Notes under the pieces: model-generated
Seen by the model: the letters and a program-made list of their open reading frames with translations, nothing else
What the model was told of the DNA's origin: nothing
The model's database searches: none
NCBI GenBank assembly: GCA_035296965.1
Contig: DATGZX010000057.1
Coordinates: 62,001-126,000 of the forward strand
Direction: 5' to 3'
Length of the DNA: 64,000 nt
From: DATGZX01 sp035296965
GTDB lineage: Bacteria > Planctomycetota > Planctomycetia > Gemmatales > Gemmataceae
Shown here: in pieces, positions 24,242 through 33,852 of the stretch
Layout of the letters: every line of letters begins with the position of its first letter
How positions within the stretch are numbered: position 1 is the first letter of the stretch
Position numbers and translations under genes: made by a program

Positions 24242-27172
24242 TCAATTCTTGAGCGCCGCTACAGCATTCTTGAGGCGTTCCACGACGCTTTTGTATCCGG
24301 CTTCCACGCGGATGGAATCGAGGTCCGGATCTGTTTCCAGGCCGATCAGGTCTTTGAATCCATGCTCAACAGCTTGTTGCAGTGCCGCAATTGCCTGCTG
24401 CGCGTATCGTTGCCGGCGGCCGCGCTCGTCCGCGGATAGAGCCTGAGCGTCTTTGCCGCGGCCGGTCGCAGAGACGCAGAGTGCATAGCAGCAGGCGATT
24501 CCGTACAGGGCACCGTTATCCTTGGACAGCGATTTGCGGATCTTTTCGGCTTCCTGGACGGCGCGATCCACATGGCCGCAGCGTGCCAGTGTGACCATGT
24601 AGCTCTTCTGCAGGGACACGTCGTTAGGATTCGTGTGCATGCGCGCTTCGCGGATCTTGAGCGCCTGTGCGTAGTGCTGGTCTGCAATCTTCGCATCACC
24701 GAGGCGCAGAGCAGCGCTGGCGAGCGCGTAAGCGCCGCGGGCCAGATCCTCTCGGTAGGATACGTTACGCGGAGCCAGCCTGACCGTCTGCTCGTAGTTC
24801 TGCACGGCGTTCGTCAATTGCTTGCGGGCGCGGAGGGCATCTCCCGAGAACAGGCTGGTGATGCCCTGTCCTTCCCAGGCAAGGCCAAGCAGCTGACGGA
24901 GATGAGGGCTGCGGGAATGCTTGGCGACAAGTTTCTCGTAGAGGTCCAGCCCCCCTTGGTAATAGGCCTGGGCCTCTTGAGGCTTCCCCAGGTGATAGCT
25001 CTTATCGCCGAGGCCCAGGTAGGATTTCGCCAGCTCCTCTTCCAGGCCTTCATCACCGGGTTGGCCGGCTAGCAGTTCTCTGCGGATTTCCAGGGCTTGG
25101 TGGTGGTTCTGCCAGGCATCGGCCGGGTCCGGGCTGGTTGTGGCAAGTTGGGCGTAGGCGTTGGCCAACTCCCGCTGGGCCTCTTCGGGCGCGTATCCGT
25201 AGTCACGTGGATGTTCCACCAGCTCCTTACGCAAATTGAGCGCTTTTAGATAGTCTGACCTAGCCGCCTCTTCGCCCTGAAAGCGACGGCGCATGTCTCC
25301 GATCTTGGTAAGTGCCGCCGCGAGGTCGCCCTTGGCTCTGTCGTTGGTGGGGTCCCTTTCGGCCAGCTCCGCAAGGGCGTCGTAGCCACGTCGATACTGA
25401 CGGTAGGCCTCCTCGGTCTGGTCGAGCTCCGCGAAGACTCCACCCAACTGGAAATACGCCTCCGCCATGTTCTTGTCGAGAAGGCCGGCAGGTTCGGTGC
25501 TCTTGGCCACCTCGTTCAAACCGCGCAGAGCCTCTTCCACGAGTTTGCGGCGCACCTCCAACACGTCGTCGGCACCGTTCAATTCGCGCTGGACTTGGGC
25601 GATCAGTGTGCCCAGGGTCTTGAGGGCCAGACTGCGCTGCTTGTCGGCGCGGTCCTGCGACTGCCTCGCCTGCTCGGCGTGCTCTTCCGCCTGGCGTTGG
25701 TTCTTGAGTGCGATCTGGCGCTGTTCTTCGGTGGCAGCCTTCTCCAGGCGGATCTGGTAATAAGAGAGCCACGTGTAGCCAGTCCCGTACAGGACCAAAA
25801 TGCAGACCAGGGCCATCAAGCCCGCCACGAGCGGGTCGCGCCGGCACCAGCGCCAGAATCGTTCGTGACGCGAGATCGAGCGGGCGTGGATCGGCTCCCC
25901 GGCAACAAACCTGCGCAAATCGTCTGCCAGCGCGCCGGTATCCGCGTAGCGCTTGCTGGGCTCTTTTTCCAATGCCTTCAGACAGATCGTTTCCAGGTCA
26001 CGCGGCACGCGCGGCTGCAAGCGCGACGGCGGCACCGGTTCTTCCGAGCGCACCTGGTTGAGCGTTTCCCAAACAGTGGCTCCCTGGAAGGGCGGTCTGC
26101 CCGTCAGCAACTCGTAAAGAATGGCACCGAGCGCATATTGGTCCGCCGCAGTGCCCACGTCTCGCGATTTGCCTTCGGCTTGCTCCGGGGCCATGTAGCT
26201 GGGCGTTCCCAGAATCGTGCCCGTGCGCGTCTGGCCGGCATCATTCTCGAGGCGTTTGGCGAGGCCGAAATCGGCGATTTTAGGCATGCCATAGAGCTGG
26301 TCGCTCCACGGCGATGCGCTGTTGGTAGAGCCGCTCTGCCCCGCGAGCATGGGCGCGCTGAGGAGCACGTTGGCGGGTTTCAGATCCCGATGGGCAATGC
26401 CGCGCCGGTGAGCAAAGTCCATGGTCTGCGCCAGGACCTGAACGAGCTGAGCTGCCGGTAAAGCCGGTTGCGGCAGGCCGCTGGTGCGCTTTTGCAGACT
26501 GCCGCCATCGACGTACTCCAGCGCCAGGTAGGGGCAGCCGTCGATCTCGCCTACTTCATAGACTTGGACGATATGTGGATGCTGCAAATGGGCCACCGCC
26601 TCCGCTTCATTACGGAAACGCGCTAGCTCTGCTTCGCTCGCATGCCCTCCTGCCAGGATCATTTTGAGAGCTACCACACGCTTCAAGCTGCGCTGGCGTG
26701 CCTTGTAGACAACGCCCATCGCACCGCGGCCCAGAATCTCCAGGACGTCGTAGCCGGCCACGGTGGCGAGGTCGCTCTTGAGCGTCTCCAGAGCAACGCC
26801 GGTCAGCACGAAATCGGTATTTTCAGTCTCGCCCGAAGAATGGACGCCGTCTGCACACGCGAGCGTGGTAGTGGCCCTGTCGACAGGCTTGCCGCAGTGG
26901 TTGGGGGTGGGCTCGGGTCCCCCGCTCTGCAACACCTCTGTGTTCTCTGGGAACTGAGGATGGCGGAAGCGGTGAGCGATGTCTTCCAGGACGCCCGCCA
27001 GCTTGGAGCGCTCGGGTTCGACAAAGTCGACCAGGTAGGCGTCGATGTCCGGCTCCGGACCGCTGCCGCGCGCTTCCTGCCAGGCATGGCTGAATTTATC
27101 GCGCAGGTTGACGGCTTGCGCGGAGAGTAAAATGTCAACCGTTCCGTCTCCCTTCTCCGGCAACTCGGTCAC
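24242..27172 (-). CDS. Membrane Ser/Thr protein kinase with TPR tail
   Basis: The start is GTG with AGGGGG upstream. A 140-residue N-terminal part precedes the kinase domain: LGRGAMGVVYKA (about 147-158), catalytic Lys in VALKMIL (170), HRDLKPANVLL, DFGLAKR, and APE in PSYMAPEQAEG. RWCRRDPLVAGL leads into a transmembrane helix (about 455-475). The extracytoplasmic or distal part has a coiled coil (EKAATEEQRQIALKNQRQAEEHAEQARQ) and several TPR-like repeats (LAAALTKIGDMRRRFQGEE..., ELAKSYLGLGDKSYHLGKPQEAQAYYQGGLDLYEKL). This layout is typical of the large planctomycete Hanks-type kinases. The signal and targets are unknown. Confidence 0.93.
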   Translation of the reverse strand: MTELPEKGDGTVDILLSAQAVNLRDKFSHAWQEARGSGPEPDIDAYLVDFVEPERSKLAGVLEDIAHRFRHPQFPENTEVLQSGGPEPTPNHCGKPVDRATTTLACADGVHSSGETENTDFVLTGVALETLKSDLATVAGYDVLEILGRGAMGVVYKARQRSLKRVVALKMILAGGHASEAELARFRNEAEAVAHLQHPHIVQVYEVGEIDGCPYLALEYVDGGSLQKRTSGLPQPALPAAQLVQVLAQTMDFAHRRGIAHRDLKPANVLLSAPMLAGQSGSTNSASPWSDQLYGMPKIADFGLAKRLENDAGQTRTGTILGTPSYMAPEQAEGKSRDVGTAADQYALGAILYELLTGRPPFQGATVWETLNQVRSEEPVPPSRLQPRVPRDLETICLKALEKEPSKRYADTGALADDLRRFVAGEPIHARSISRHERFWRWCRRDPLVAGLMALVCILVLYGTGYTWLSYYQIRLEKAATEEQRQIALKNQRQAEEHAEQARQSQDRADKQRSLALKTLGTLIAQVQRELNGADDVLEVRRKLVEEALRGLNEVAKSTEPAGLLDKNMAEAYFQLGGVFAELDQTEEAYRQYRRGYDALAELAERDPTNDRAKGDLAAALTKIGDMRRRFQGEEAARSDYLKALNLRKELVEHPRDYGYAPEEAQRELANAYAQLATTSPDPADAWQNHHQALEIRRELLAGQPGDEGLEEELAKSYLGLGDKSYHLGKPQEAQAYYQGGLDLYEKLVAKHSRSPHLRQLLGLAWEGQGITSLFSGDALRARKQLTNAVQNYEQTVRLAPRNVSYREDLARGAYALASAALRLGDAKIADQHYAQALKIREARMHTNPNDVSLQKSYMVTLARCGHVDRAVQEAEKIRKSLSKDNGALYGIACCYALCVSATGRGKDAQALSADERGRRQRYAQQAIAALQQAVEHGFKDLIGLETDPDLDSIRVEAGYKSVVERLKNAVAALKN

Positions 27173-27436
27173 GGTCGGCCCCCTTGCGCCGACGCGGCGT
27201 GCTCAAGCGCTGGGTTCAGAGCATTCATTGGAAAGAGATTGCAAACGAAGAAAGTCACACGATTACCTTGCTTCCCATGCTCCACGAGGCACCGTGCACT
27301 CTGTTCCGTGTCCTGAATAGGACCATTATTACCGACTTGGAGAGGGAGGTCCAGCAGTTCCAGCCGACTTTGAGAAACGCAAACCAGGCCCCCCGAATTC
27401 ATGACAGTGCGGCGCAACTTGGGGTTATTGATTCAC

Positions 27437-27981
27437 TCATCGATTGCTCAGCCGCCACTCCTCGCGCAAGATGCCCATGAGAATCGTGTCGTAATAGCGG
27501 CCTGCTTGGTAGCGGTCCTGGCGCAATAGTCTTCCTTCTTGAATCCCACTTTCTGATATGTACGGAGACCACGCTCGTTGTGTTCGAAGACATAAAGCCA
27601 CACTCGGTTCAAGTTGAGCGTGTCGAAAGCGTAGCCGAGCAGCAACCGGGTCGCCTCGCTGCCGTAGCCCTTGCCCCACTCCGCCTTTGCGCCAATCGAG
27701 ATGCCGAAGGAAGCATGCCGGTTCTTGAAGTCCATGCGATGCAGTCCCGTCGCTCCGATCAAGTGATCCGTATCTCGAACGACGATGCCGAGAGCGAGAT
27801 CGTGTTCGCTCTGCAGCATCTTGTCGATGAACTCCTCTTCGAAGCGCAGGTTCACCGGACGGTAAATATTGAGCGTGCGCGTCACTTCCGGGTCGTTCAT
27901 CCAGCAAACCAAGAGCGGGGCATCCTCGCACTCCAAAGGACGAAGATAAACTTTGTCTCCGCTGAGAAAGGCAGTCTTCAT
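27437..27981 (-). pseudogene. GNAT N-acetyltransferase, frameshifted near its C-terminus
   Basis: From ATG 27981 the frame reads MKTAFLSGDKVYLRPLECED, the start of a RimJ/RimL-type GNAT. The acetyl-CoA loop region is GISIGAKAEWGKGYGSEATRLLLGYAF and the end of the fold is YVFEHNERGLRTYQKVGFKKE. After KKE the same frame becomes unrelated sequence ending at 27448. The frame one base away continues with the expected family end (LLRQDRYQAGRYYDTILMGILREEW) to a stop at 27437. A single missing base near 27530-27535 explains this. It could be a real inactivating mutation or a sequence error; most of the catalytic core is intact. Confidence 0.8.
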
Positions 27982-28136
27982 CTTGACCCTCGATACAACG
28001 CAAGACCCGGCCGCGTCCGACTCTTCGACGCCCCAGTGTCGGCAAGAAGGCGCATACGAAGCACGTGCAGACGCCGACTCATATCGCTGACAATAATCGG
28101 TGTTGGCAGGTTCGAGCAAGGGGCGGAGATATTTGC

Positions 28137-29768
28137 TCACTTGGCGGCTGTGAAATGATCCGGGACGGCCCGATCCATCTCTTGCAGGGCTTGCTTCAGC
28201 TGAGGCGTCGAGACCACGGCCGTTTGCTTGTCGCAGTAGAGAGGCTGCTCGATGTGAGGTCGAACCGCCTGCCATAACTCGCCGCGCGGTCCGGTTGTTT
28301 CCAACATCAGGTAATCCGTGCCGCGTGCCATGACCCGGTCCAGGCGGCGACGCCAATCGTCGCCCATCTGCGGCACGTAGAAGCTATCTTCCAACAGCTC
28401 CGGTGGAAAGAAGAAACCACGCGTGTCGACGTAACATTGCGCGCGGTCGCCTAAACGCCAGGTTACGTAGGAGCCGTAGTCGGGCATGCCAAAGAATCGG
28501 CCGTGCAGCTCCTGGGATTCGAGCCAATCCACGGCTGCCACGGGCCACTCGTTGGCATTCTGAATGGGCATGTGCCAGGCAAGGGCCGGGATGAATGATA
28601 TCGCCATCAGGACAACCAGCGTCAGGCCAGGCCACAACGGCTGAAAACGGAACAGCCTGCTGTTCAGCATGCGTCGTCGAGACACGTCGACCTTGAGGAC
28701 GGTTCTGGCCAAGCCCGTTGCTATCGAAGCGGGTAACTGTTTCCATTGTTTTCGCGTTTCGCGGAGGCGATTGATCAGCACGGCCAGATGCGGCACACCC
28801 AGGGCAAGCATAACCAGCAGCCAATCTTGCAGGCTGCGGATGGCAAGATTGGCAAGCCCGGTGAGGCCGACAAGCAGGGCCAGCTCCCACATGCGGTATT
28901 GGCGGAAACGCACGCAAACGCTCAGGGCAACGAGACCTGCCAGGATGTACGCCAGCGTAACAGTGTATGGCGGCCGGGCTATGAATGTGTAAAGCGGTTG
29001 CATCTCCACGAAGATTCGTTGAATCGAATGGCCCACTTCCGGACGAAAGGGGAGGACCAGACGGTCGAGGGGACTCGGACTGGCAAACGTCGCAGCGAGC
29101 CCTAGACCGCCGACCAGTGTGAGACGCCAGCAAGCTTCCCGGCCGAGCGGCGTATTAATCTTCCAGTAGCGATTCAACCACTCCCAGGCAATGGCACCGG
29201 CCAGGAGCCCCTGGCCCACAATCACCCCAGGATGGAGGTTGGCCCAAAGGAGCATGACCACCGGCAGCAACCAGGTCAGGCTGCGCCGGCCTGTGCAGTG
29301 ATCGTGGAGCCAACCGGAGACAAGTAGCAGCCCGATCGTCGTGCAGTAGAGTGGCCGCAAGTTCCACATGGGCAGCAGCACAAAGAATGCCGTCAGTAGG
29401 GAGACGGCAATGCCTGGCCAGCCGACTCCTTCCTTCTTGAGTCGCAAGGACACGAGAAGCAACGGCGCGGAAATCAGAATGGTCTTGAGAAGCTTCAATC
29501 CCCCGAAACCGAGCGTTTGCCAAATGGCCCAGAGAATTACTTCATAGAGCCATTCGAAATCAGGAATCTGCCGGCCGGAGATCGTATAGGTGAACGCTTC
29601 GACGGTCCGCAATTGCCTTGTCTCGACGATTTGCCGGCCCGTGCGGATCTGCCAGGTGAAATCAAGGTCGCCGAATGGAGCAAAATAATTCGTGCAGAGA
29701 AGCACGATCACAAGGATGCTGAATGCGTTCGGGAATTGCTTCCAGGAAGGTGCAGCCATCAACCCCAT
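28137..29768 (-). CDS. Multi-pass membrane protein of unknown function
   Basis: The 543-residue product has about ten hydrophobic segments (such as FSILVIVLLCTNYFAPFGDLDF, LLVSLRLKK..WPGIAVSLLTAFFVLLP, SLTWLLPVVMLLWANLHPGVIVGQGLL). DLDFTWQIRTGRQIVETRQL in the first loop resembles the acidic first-loop region of GT-C type glycosyltransferases. A C-terminal soluble domain (PDYGSYVTWRLGDRAQCYVDTRGFFFPP) follows. The glycosyltransferase lies nine bases upstream, so the pair probably acts in glycan or lipid-linked sugar assembly; GT-C activity is an inference. Confidence 0.72.
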   Translation of the reverse strand: MGLMAAPSWKQFPNAFSILVIVLLCTNYFAPFGDLDFTWQIRTGRQIVETRQLRTVEAFTYTISGRQIPDFEWLYEVILWAIWQTLGFGGLKLLKTILISAPLLLVSLRLKKEGVGWPGIAVSLLTAFFVLLPMWNLRPLYCTTIGLLLVSGWLHDHCTGRRSLTWLLPVVMLLWANLHPGVIVGQGLLAGAIAWEWLNRYWKINTPLGREACWRLTLVGGLGLAATFASPSPLDRLVLPFRPEVGHSIQRIFVEMQPLYTFIARPPYTVTLAYILAGLVALSVCVRFRQYRMWELALLVGLTGLANLAIRSLQDWLLVMLALGVPHLAVLINRLRETRKQWKQLPASIATGLARTVLKVDVSRRRMLNSRLFRFQPLWPGLTLVVLMAISFIPALAWHMPIQNANEWPVAAVDWLESQELHGRFFGMPDYGSYVTWRLGDRAQCYVDTRGFFFPPELLEDSFYVPQMGDDWRRRLDRVMARGTDYLMLETTGPRGELWQAVRPHIEQPLYCDKQTAVVSTPQLKQALQEMDRAVPDHFTAAK

Positions 29769-29777
29769 CCTCGGACT

Positions 29778-31004
29778 TCACCGGGCGGCGGCGCTTTCCC
29801 ATTTATCCTGGCCAGCCATGCTCAGCACGCCGAGGAAGAAGCTGCCGCAAATCGTCTGGGCGCCCGCCATCATGGTCGTCAGGCCCCAGAGAGCAAAGCG
29901 CATCGTGGAGCCGATGTCGAGCGGTCCGAAGCCTCGTGCATACCACTGCCAAACCAACCAGAGGTTCAGTGCCAGTCCAGTAGCTACGAGTATCGCTCCC
30001 AAAACGAGCCCGCGTTCGACATTGCAGTAATCGAACGCCTTGGCAAGAAGCGTGCGCGCGGGCAGAAGGCCGTGCCGCCAACCATAGAAGCGCGCGAAGG
30101 CCCAGAACCAGAGCGTTTGGTAGCCCATAAGCACGCAGAGAGAACCAAGGAGCATGGTGTGCACGTCGAAGACGACCCGGCCGACGGCAATCGGTCCCGG
30201 GGTCAATGCGAACATCAGGGCGATGCCCAGGCCAAGAAATGCACCGGCGGGAATCAGGTAGAGCCAAAGCGGGCAGAGAAGGAGCAGGAAACGCAAGTGC
30301 CGCCAACCGTCGCGAAAGCTGCGCAGGTGCGGCGGCCGGTCGCGGCCGTCCGGGTGCAGCACGGTGGGGACTTCGCTGATTTTCTGGCGGTTCAGGCAGG
30401 CCTTCACGACCATTTCGCTCGCAAACTCCATGCCCGCAGTCTTCAGGCCGAGCCGATTGTAGGCGTCCTTGCGGAAGCCGCGGAGCCCGCAATGGGCGTC
30501 GCGGATGGGGCTGTGGAAGAACAGGTTGAGGATGCCCGTCAGCACAGGGTTGCCGACGTAGCGGTGCAGCCAGGGCATGGCCCCAGGACGAATGCCTCCC
30601 TGAAAGCGGTTGCCCATGACCAGGTCATCGCCATTGCGCAAGCGCTCGACAAACGGCTGCAAGCGGCTGAAATCGTAGGAATCGTCCGCGTCGCCCATGA
30701 TTACAAACCGGCCACGCGCTGCGGCGATGCCTGCCTGAAGCGCGCTGCCATAGCCGCGACGCGCAACGTAGACCACCTCCGCACCGTGCTCGCGAGCGAT
30801 TTCGCGTGAGCCATCCGAACTGCCGTTGTCGGCTATCACAACCTCGCCGCGCGTATCCATTTCTTGCAGCGCGCGCCTGGCCTTGTCGATGCAGCGGCCC
30901 ACCGTGCGCGCCTCGTTCAGGCATGGCATTACGACGGAAACTTCCACGTCGTCGTTGGTTTTGGCAGGGGCCCGGAGTTCAGGTTCTTGAAGTGTTGCTT
31001 GCAT
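29778..31004 (-). CDS. Family-2 glycosyltransferase with C-terminal membrane region
   Basis: Residues about 22-250 are a GT-A/GT2 domain: VSVVMPCLNEARTVGRCI, VIADNGSSDGSREIA, and the metal-binding motif GDADDSYDF (DxD-like), then AHCGLRGFRKDAYNRL. This matches dolichyl/polyprenyl-phosphate hexose synthases. About four membrane helices follow (LLLLCPLWLYLIPAGAFLGLGIALMF, TMLLGSLCVLMGYQTLWFWAF, and others). It probably makes a polyprenyl-phosphate sugar used by the membrane protein encoded immediately downstream. Confidence 0.88.
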   Translation of the reverse strand: MQATLQEPELRAPAKTNDDVEVSVVMPCLNEARTVGRCIDKARRALQEMDTRGEVVIADNGSSDGSREIAREHGAEVVYVARRGYGSALQAGIAAARGRFVIMGDADDSYDFSRLQPFVERLRNGDDLVMGNRFQGGIRPGAMPWLHRYVGNPVLTGILNLFFHSPIRDAHCGLRGFRKDAYNRLGLKTAGMEFASEMVVKACLNRQKISEVPTVLHPDGRDRPPHLRSFRDGWRHLRFLLLLCPLWLYLIPAGAFLGLGIALMFALTPGPIAVGRVVFDVHTMLLGSLCVLMGYQTLWFWAFARFYGWRHGLLPARTLLAKAFDYCNVERGLVLGAILVATGLALNLWLVWQWYARGFGPLDIGSTMRFALWGLTTMMAGAQTICGSFFLGVLSMAGQDKWESAAAR

Positions 31005-31337
31005 GCTGGAGGTCTCTCGACAGGTGAAAGCAATGCGGCCGATGCCAGAAACGCGGTTGGACAGGCGCTGAGCGCGCAGGTTACCCTTTGAGGCCGAGCA
31101 GTACTTTTTTCCTTGGCCCTTAAATGCCTACCTGGATTTCAAGCACTCGGAGGGCCCGGCGTGATCCACGGGATCAATCAACAATAGGTCAAAGAGAATT
31201 GGGTAGCAAACGAGGATGGGTTCCTTATTTTTCAAGCCCTGAATGTGCATGAGTCCTATTAGGTCCTATTGGAGCTTACGGCCGAGATGGTTGCATAGAA
31301 TATCCTTAGCCGCGCGAAAGGAGCAAGGTGGTGTGTC
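31005..31337. other. Intergenic region between divergent genes
   Basis: This 333-base space separates the leftward glycosyltransferase from a rightward hypothetical gene. A short tandem repeat GTCCTATTAG/GTCCTATTGG lies at about 31253-31272. I see no confident promoter and no coding frame. Confidence 0.35.
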
Positions 31338-31766
31338 ATGGTTGGCGTTTTCGAAGACGCAGGGATACGTTTCCAGTACCCCGAAAACTGGCGCCTCGAA
31401 CGGGAAGATAACGAAGCGGGTTGGACGGTGACGGTCCAGAGCCCAGATACCGCCTTTCTGATGATATGCCTGCGTGAGGACATGCCCAGCACGGACAAAT
31501 TGGTAGAGACGACTCTTGAGGCGCTTCGCGAAGAATATCCCGATCTGGAGGCCGACGATTGGGTTGGTCCCATTGCAGGGCAACCAGCCGTCGGTCACTA
31601 TATCAGCTTTTTTAGCTTCGATCTTACCAATACTTGCTGGACCCGCTGCTTTTACAGCGCCCGCGGCACGGTCCTCCTCCTTTGCCAGCTGAATGACCTT
31701 GAACTGGAGAAAAACGAGCCTGTCCTGCGCGCCATTTGCGCGTCGCTCGAAGTTGCAGACGAATAG
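31338..31766 (+). CDS. Hypothetical protein, PsbP/DUF1795-like pattern (142 aa)
   Basis: The product begins MVGVFEDAGIRFQYPENWRLEREDNEAGWTVTVQSP, which resembles the first strands of PsbP-like or DUF1795 proteins (F-x-YP-x-W). It continues with alternating strands (FLMICLRED, GHYISFFSFDL, CFYSARGTVLLLCQLN) and ends ICASLEV. There is no signal peptide. The family call rests on pattern alone. The coiled-coil membrane protein follows 143 bases later. Confidence 0.6.
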   Translation: MVGVFEDAGIRFQYPENWRLEREDNEAGWTVTVQSPDTAFLMICLREDMPSTDKLVETTLEALREEYPDLEADDWVGPIAGQPAVGHYISFFSFDLTNTCWTRCFYSARGTVLLLCQLNDLELEKNEPVLRAICASLEVADE

Positions 31767-31909
31767 ATTTCCTTCATTTCCTTGCTGGCGATGAACAGCC
31801 GTGCCGGTTATACTACTGCTGTGTCAGCGCGGATGAAGTGCGCGTCTCTCACATGACCGAATCTGGGACCTTTAGGTCCTCTCTGGCCTCCAACAACGGA
31901 GATGGCACG

Positions 31910-33580
31910 ATGGCGAGGAAGACCTTATCCCCCGTTGAGCGTCAAGTGACCCGGGTCCATCGGCGTTTGCTTCTTCAAATGCTTTTGAACTCGGTCATCT
32001 GGTGCTGGGCCGGGGCGATCTTGCTCTCGGCGGGTTGGTTCTTGGTGCAGCCATTCGTGATCCAGCATCCGCCGGTTTGGCTGCGCTGGGTGGTGGCCGG
32101 GGGACTGGTCGGGGCATCTTCCGTCTTGGCGGTGGTGTTGCTAGTGCTGCAAGCTCCATCGAAATTGACTGCTGCCTTGTCAATGGACTCGCAGTTCGGC
32201 CTGAAGGAACGCGTTACCACTTCGCTTACGCTGCCTGCCGAGCAAATCACTTCACCGGCGGGACAGGCATTGCTCGCCGACGTCAATCAGCGCATCGCGG
32301 ATCTTGATATCGGCTCGAGGTTCCCAGTTCGCATGTCGTGGACGGCTGCGATCGTGCCGGTGTGTGCGGCACTCCTCGCCTTCGTCGCGCTTTTCTACGA
32401 ACCCTCCCAAAGCCAAGCCACGGCCGGGAATCTCAGTGAAGCGAACAAACCACTGGCCAATGCGCCGGCGATTGATCAGAAGATGAAGGACCTTGCCAAG
32501 AAGTCGCGGGAGAAACTGGAACCGATCCACGCCACGAAGTCCGAAGACCTGGAACGGCTCGAGGCGGAGCTGGAGAAGATCGCCAATCGCCCGCACAGCA
32601 CCAAGGACGAGGTCAAGGAGCGCGTGAAGGAGATGACATCTCTGGAAAACGAGATGAAGAGCCACGAAAAGGAAATGGCAGACAAGATGCGCAGTCTCCA
32701 GAGCCACCTCCACCAGCTCGAGCGCATGTCGGAAAAGGGCGATGACGAAGGCCCGGCGAAAGAGCTGAAGAAGGCGCTCGCGGAAGGCAAGCTCGATAAG
32801 GCACGCGAAGAAATCGAGCGCTTCAGCAAGCGCATCGCGAAAAACGAGCTGACCGAAAAAGAAAAGAAACAACTCGCCAAGCAGTTGGAGAAGCTCAAAG
32901 ATAAGCTCGACAACCTCGCCAAGCAAAAGGACAAGGAACAGCAGTTGAAACAGGCCAACCTTGATCCGGAGACGCTGCAGCGCGAGATGAAAGAACTCCA
33001 AAAGGAGAACCAGAAACTGGGCGACCTTCAGGATCTCGCCAAGCAGCTCGGCCAATGCCAGAAGTGCCTGAAAGAGGGAGACATGAACGGCGCGATGGAT
33101 AACCTGGCAAAGGCCGGCGACAAGATGAAGAGCATGGAAGGGGAGGACAAGGATCTCGACGACCTTCGCGACCAACTCAAACGTCTACAAGATGCCAAGG
33201 ATTCTTGCTGCGAGGGCCAGGGTGACAAGCTCGGTGATCCCATGGCTTCAAACCTGGAACAGGACAGCAACAACGCAGCGCAGGGCGAAGGGCAACGTCC
33301 GCTCGGCAAGAAGGCACCGTACAAATCATTCGAGGCCAAGAACAAGGCCGAGTTCGATCCGAAGGGCAAGAAGATCTTCGACGGCTATGCGCCCGGCCAG
33401 AGCTTCAAGAAGAAGAGCGGGGCCGAGCTCGTCGGCGATATCAAACAAGCCACGCAGGAAGCTCCTGAGGCGATCGAGCAGCAACGCATTCCCAAAGCTG
33501 CCCAGGAGATGGCCAAGGGATACTTTCAGAAAATGCGTGAACAAACTGAAAAAGAACAGAAATCTCCGCCCAAGCAGTGA
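31910..33580 (+). CDS. Membrane-anchored long coiled-coil protein
   Basis: I choose ATG 31910 (MARKTLSPVERQVTRVHRR) with GGAG eight bases upstream; the longer in-frame starts precede hydrophilic non-family sequence. Helices at about residues 25-48 and 57-80 and one near 145-163 suggest a DUF4175-like membrane head. Residues about 185-480 are almost entirely charged heptads (EKLEPIHATKSEDLERLEAELEKI...KKQLAKQLEKLKDKLDNLAKQKDKEQQ), then a Lys-rich tail. A structural or tethering role is likely; no enzyme motif is seen. Confidence 0.7.
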   Translation: MARKTLSPVERQVTRVHRRLLLQMLLNSVIWCWAGAILLSAGWFLVQPFVIQHPPVWLRWVVAGGLVGASSVLAVVLLVLQAPSKLTAALSMDSQFGLKERVTTSLTLPAEQITSPAGQALLADVNQRIADLDIGSRFPVRMSWTAAIVPVCAALLAFVALFYEPSQSQATAGNLSEANKPLANAPAIDQKMKDLAKKSREKLEPIHATKSEDLERLEAELEKIANRPHSTKDEVKERVKEMTSLENEMKSHEKEMADKMRSLQSHLHQLERMSEKGDDEGPAKELKKALAEGKLDKAREEIERFSKRIAKNELTEKEKKQLAKQLEKLKDKLDNLAKQKDKEQQLKQANLDPETLQREMKELQKENQKLGDLQDLAKQLGQCQKCLKEGDMNGAMDNLAKAGDKMKSMEGEDKDLDDLRDQLKRLQDAKDSCCEGQGDKLGDPMASNLEQDSNNAAQGEGQRPLGKKAPYKSFEAKNKAEFDPKGKKIFDGYAPGQSFKKKSGAELVGDIKQATQEAPEAIEQQRIPKAAQEMAKGYFQKMREQTEKEQKSPPKQ

Positions 33581-33662
33581 TTGCTTGTGCCGGTTTGCTT
33601 TTCTTTGCAGCATATCCTAAGTTTGCGTGTCCTCAGCTACTGGGGAGAAGGTGAGGACGTTT

Positions 33663-33704
33663 GGGCCGTTCGGCATCGAGGGGATTGCCGGCGGCCCTTT
33701 TTTT
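33663..33704 (+). terminator. Intrinsic terminator
   Basis: GGGCCGTTCGGCA (33663-33675) pairs with TGCCGGCGGCCC (33686-33697) with one small bulge, directly followed by seven T residues. It lies 82 bases after the coiled-coil gene and ends its transcript. Confidence 0.8.
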
Positions 33705-33767
33705 GCGCGCCGAAAATCCGCATGACATCGTCGCGCGGCAATTCTCTTTCCTACCTGAGATTGCACT

Positions 33768-33852
33768 GTTTAACCGCGACCCAGCGGGGAGCGCGAGCAG
33801 ACTGGACGCAGGTTGCCTTCTGCTCGCGCTCCCCGCTGGGTCGCGGTTAAAC
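33768..33852. repeat. Palindromic repeat family A, intact copy
   Basis: The perfect 34-base arms 33768-33801 and 33819-33852 (starting GTTTAACCGCGACCCAGC) enclose a 17-base loop. The arms match the copy at 21536-21628; the loop does not. Confidence 0.92.

Noticed and set aside
29517..30809. 430-codon rightward frame opposite the glycosyltransferase
   Set aside because: Antisense shadow with Ala/Glu/Arg-rich composition and no motifs.
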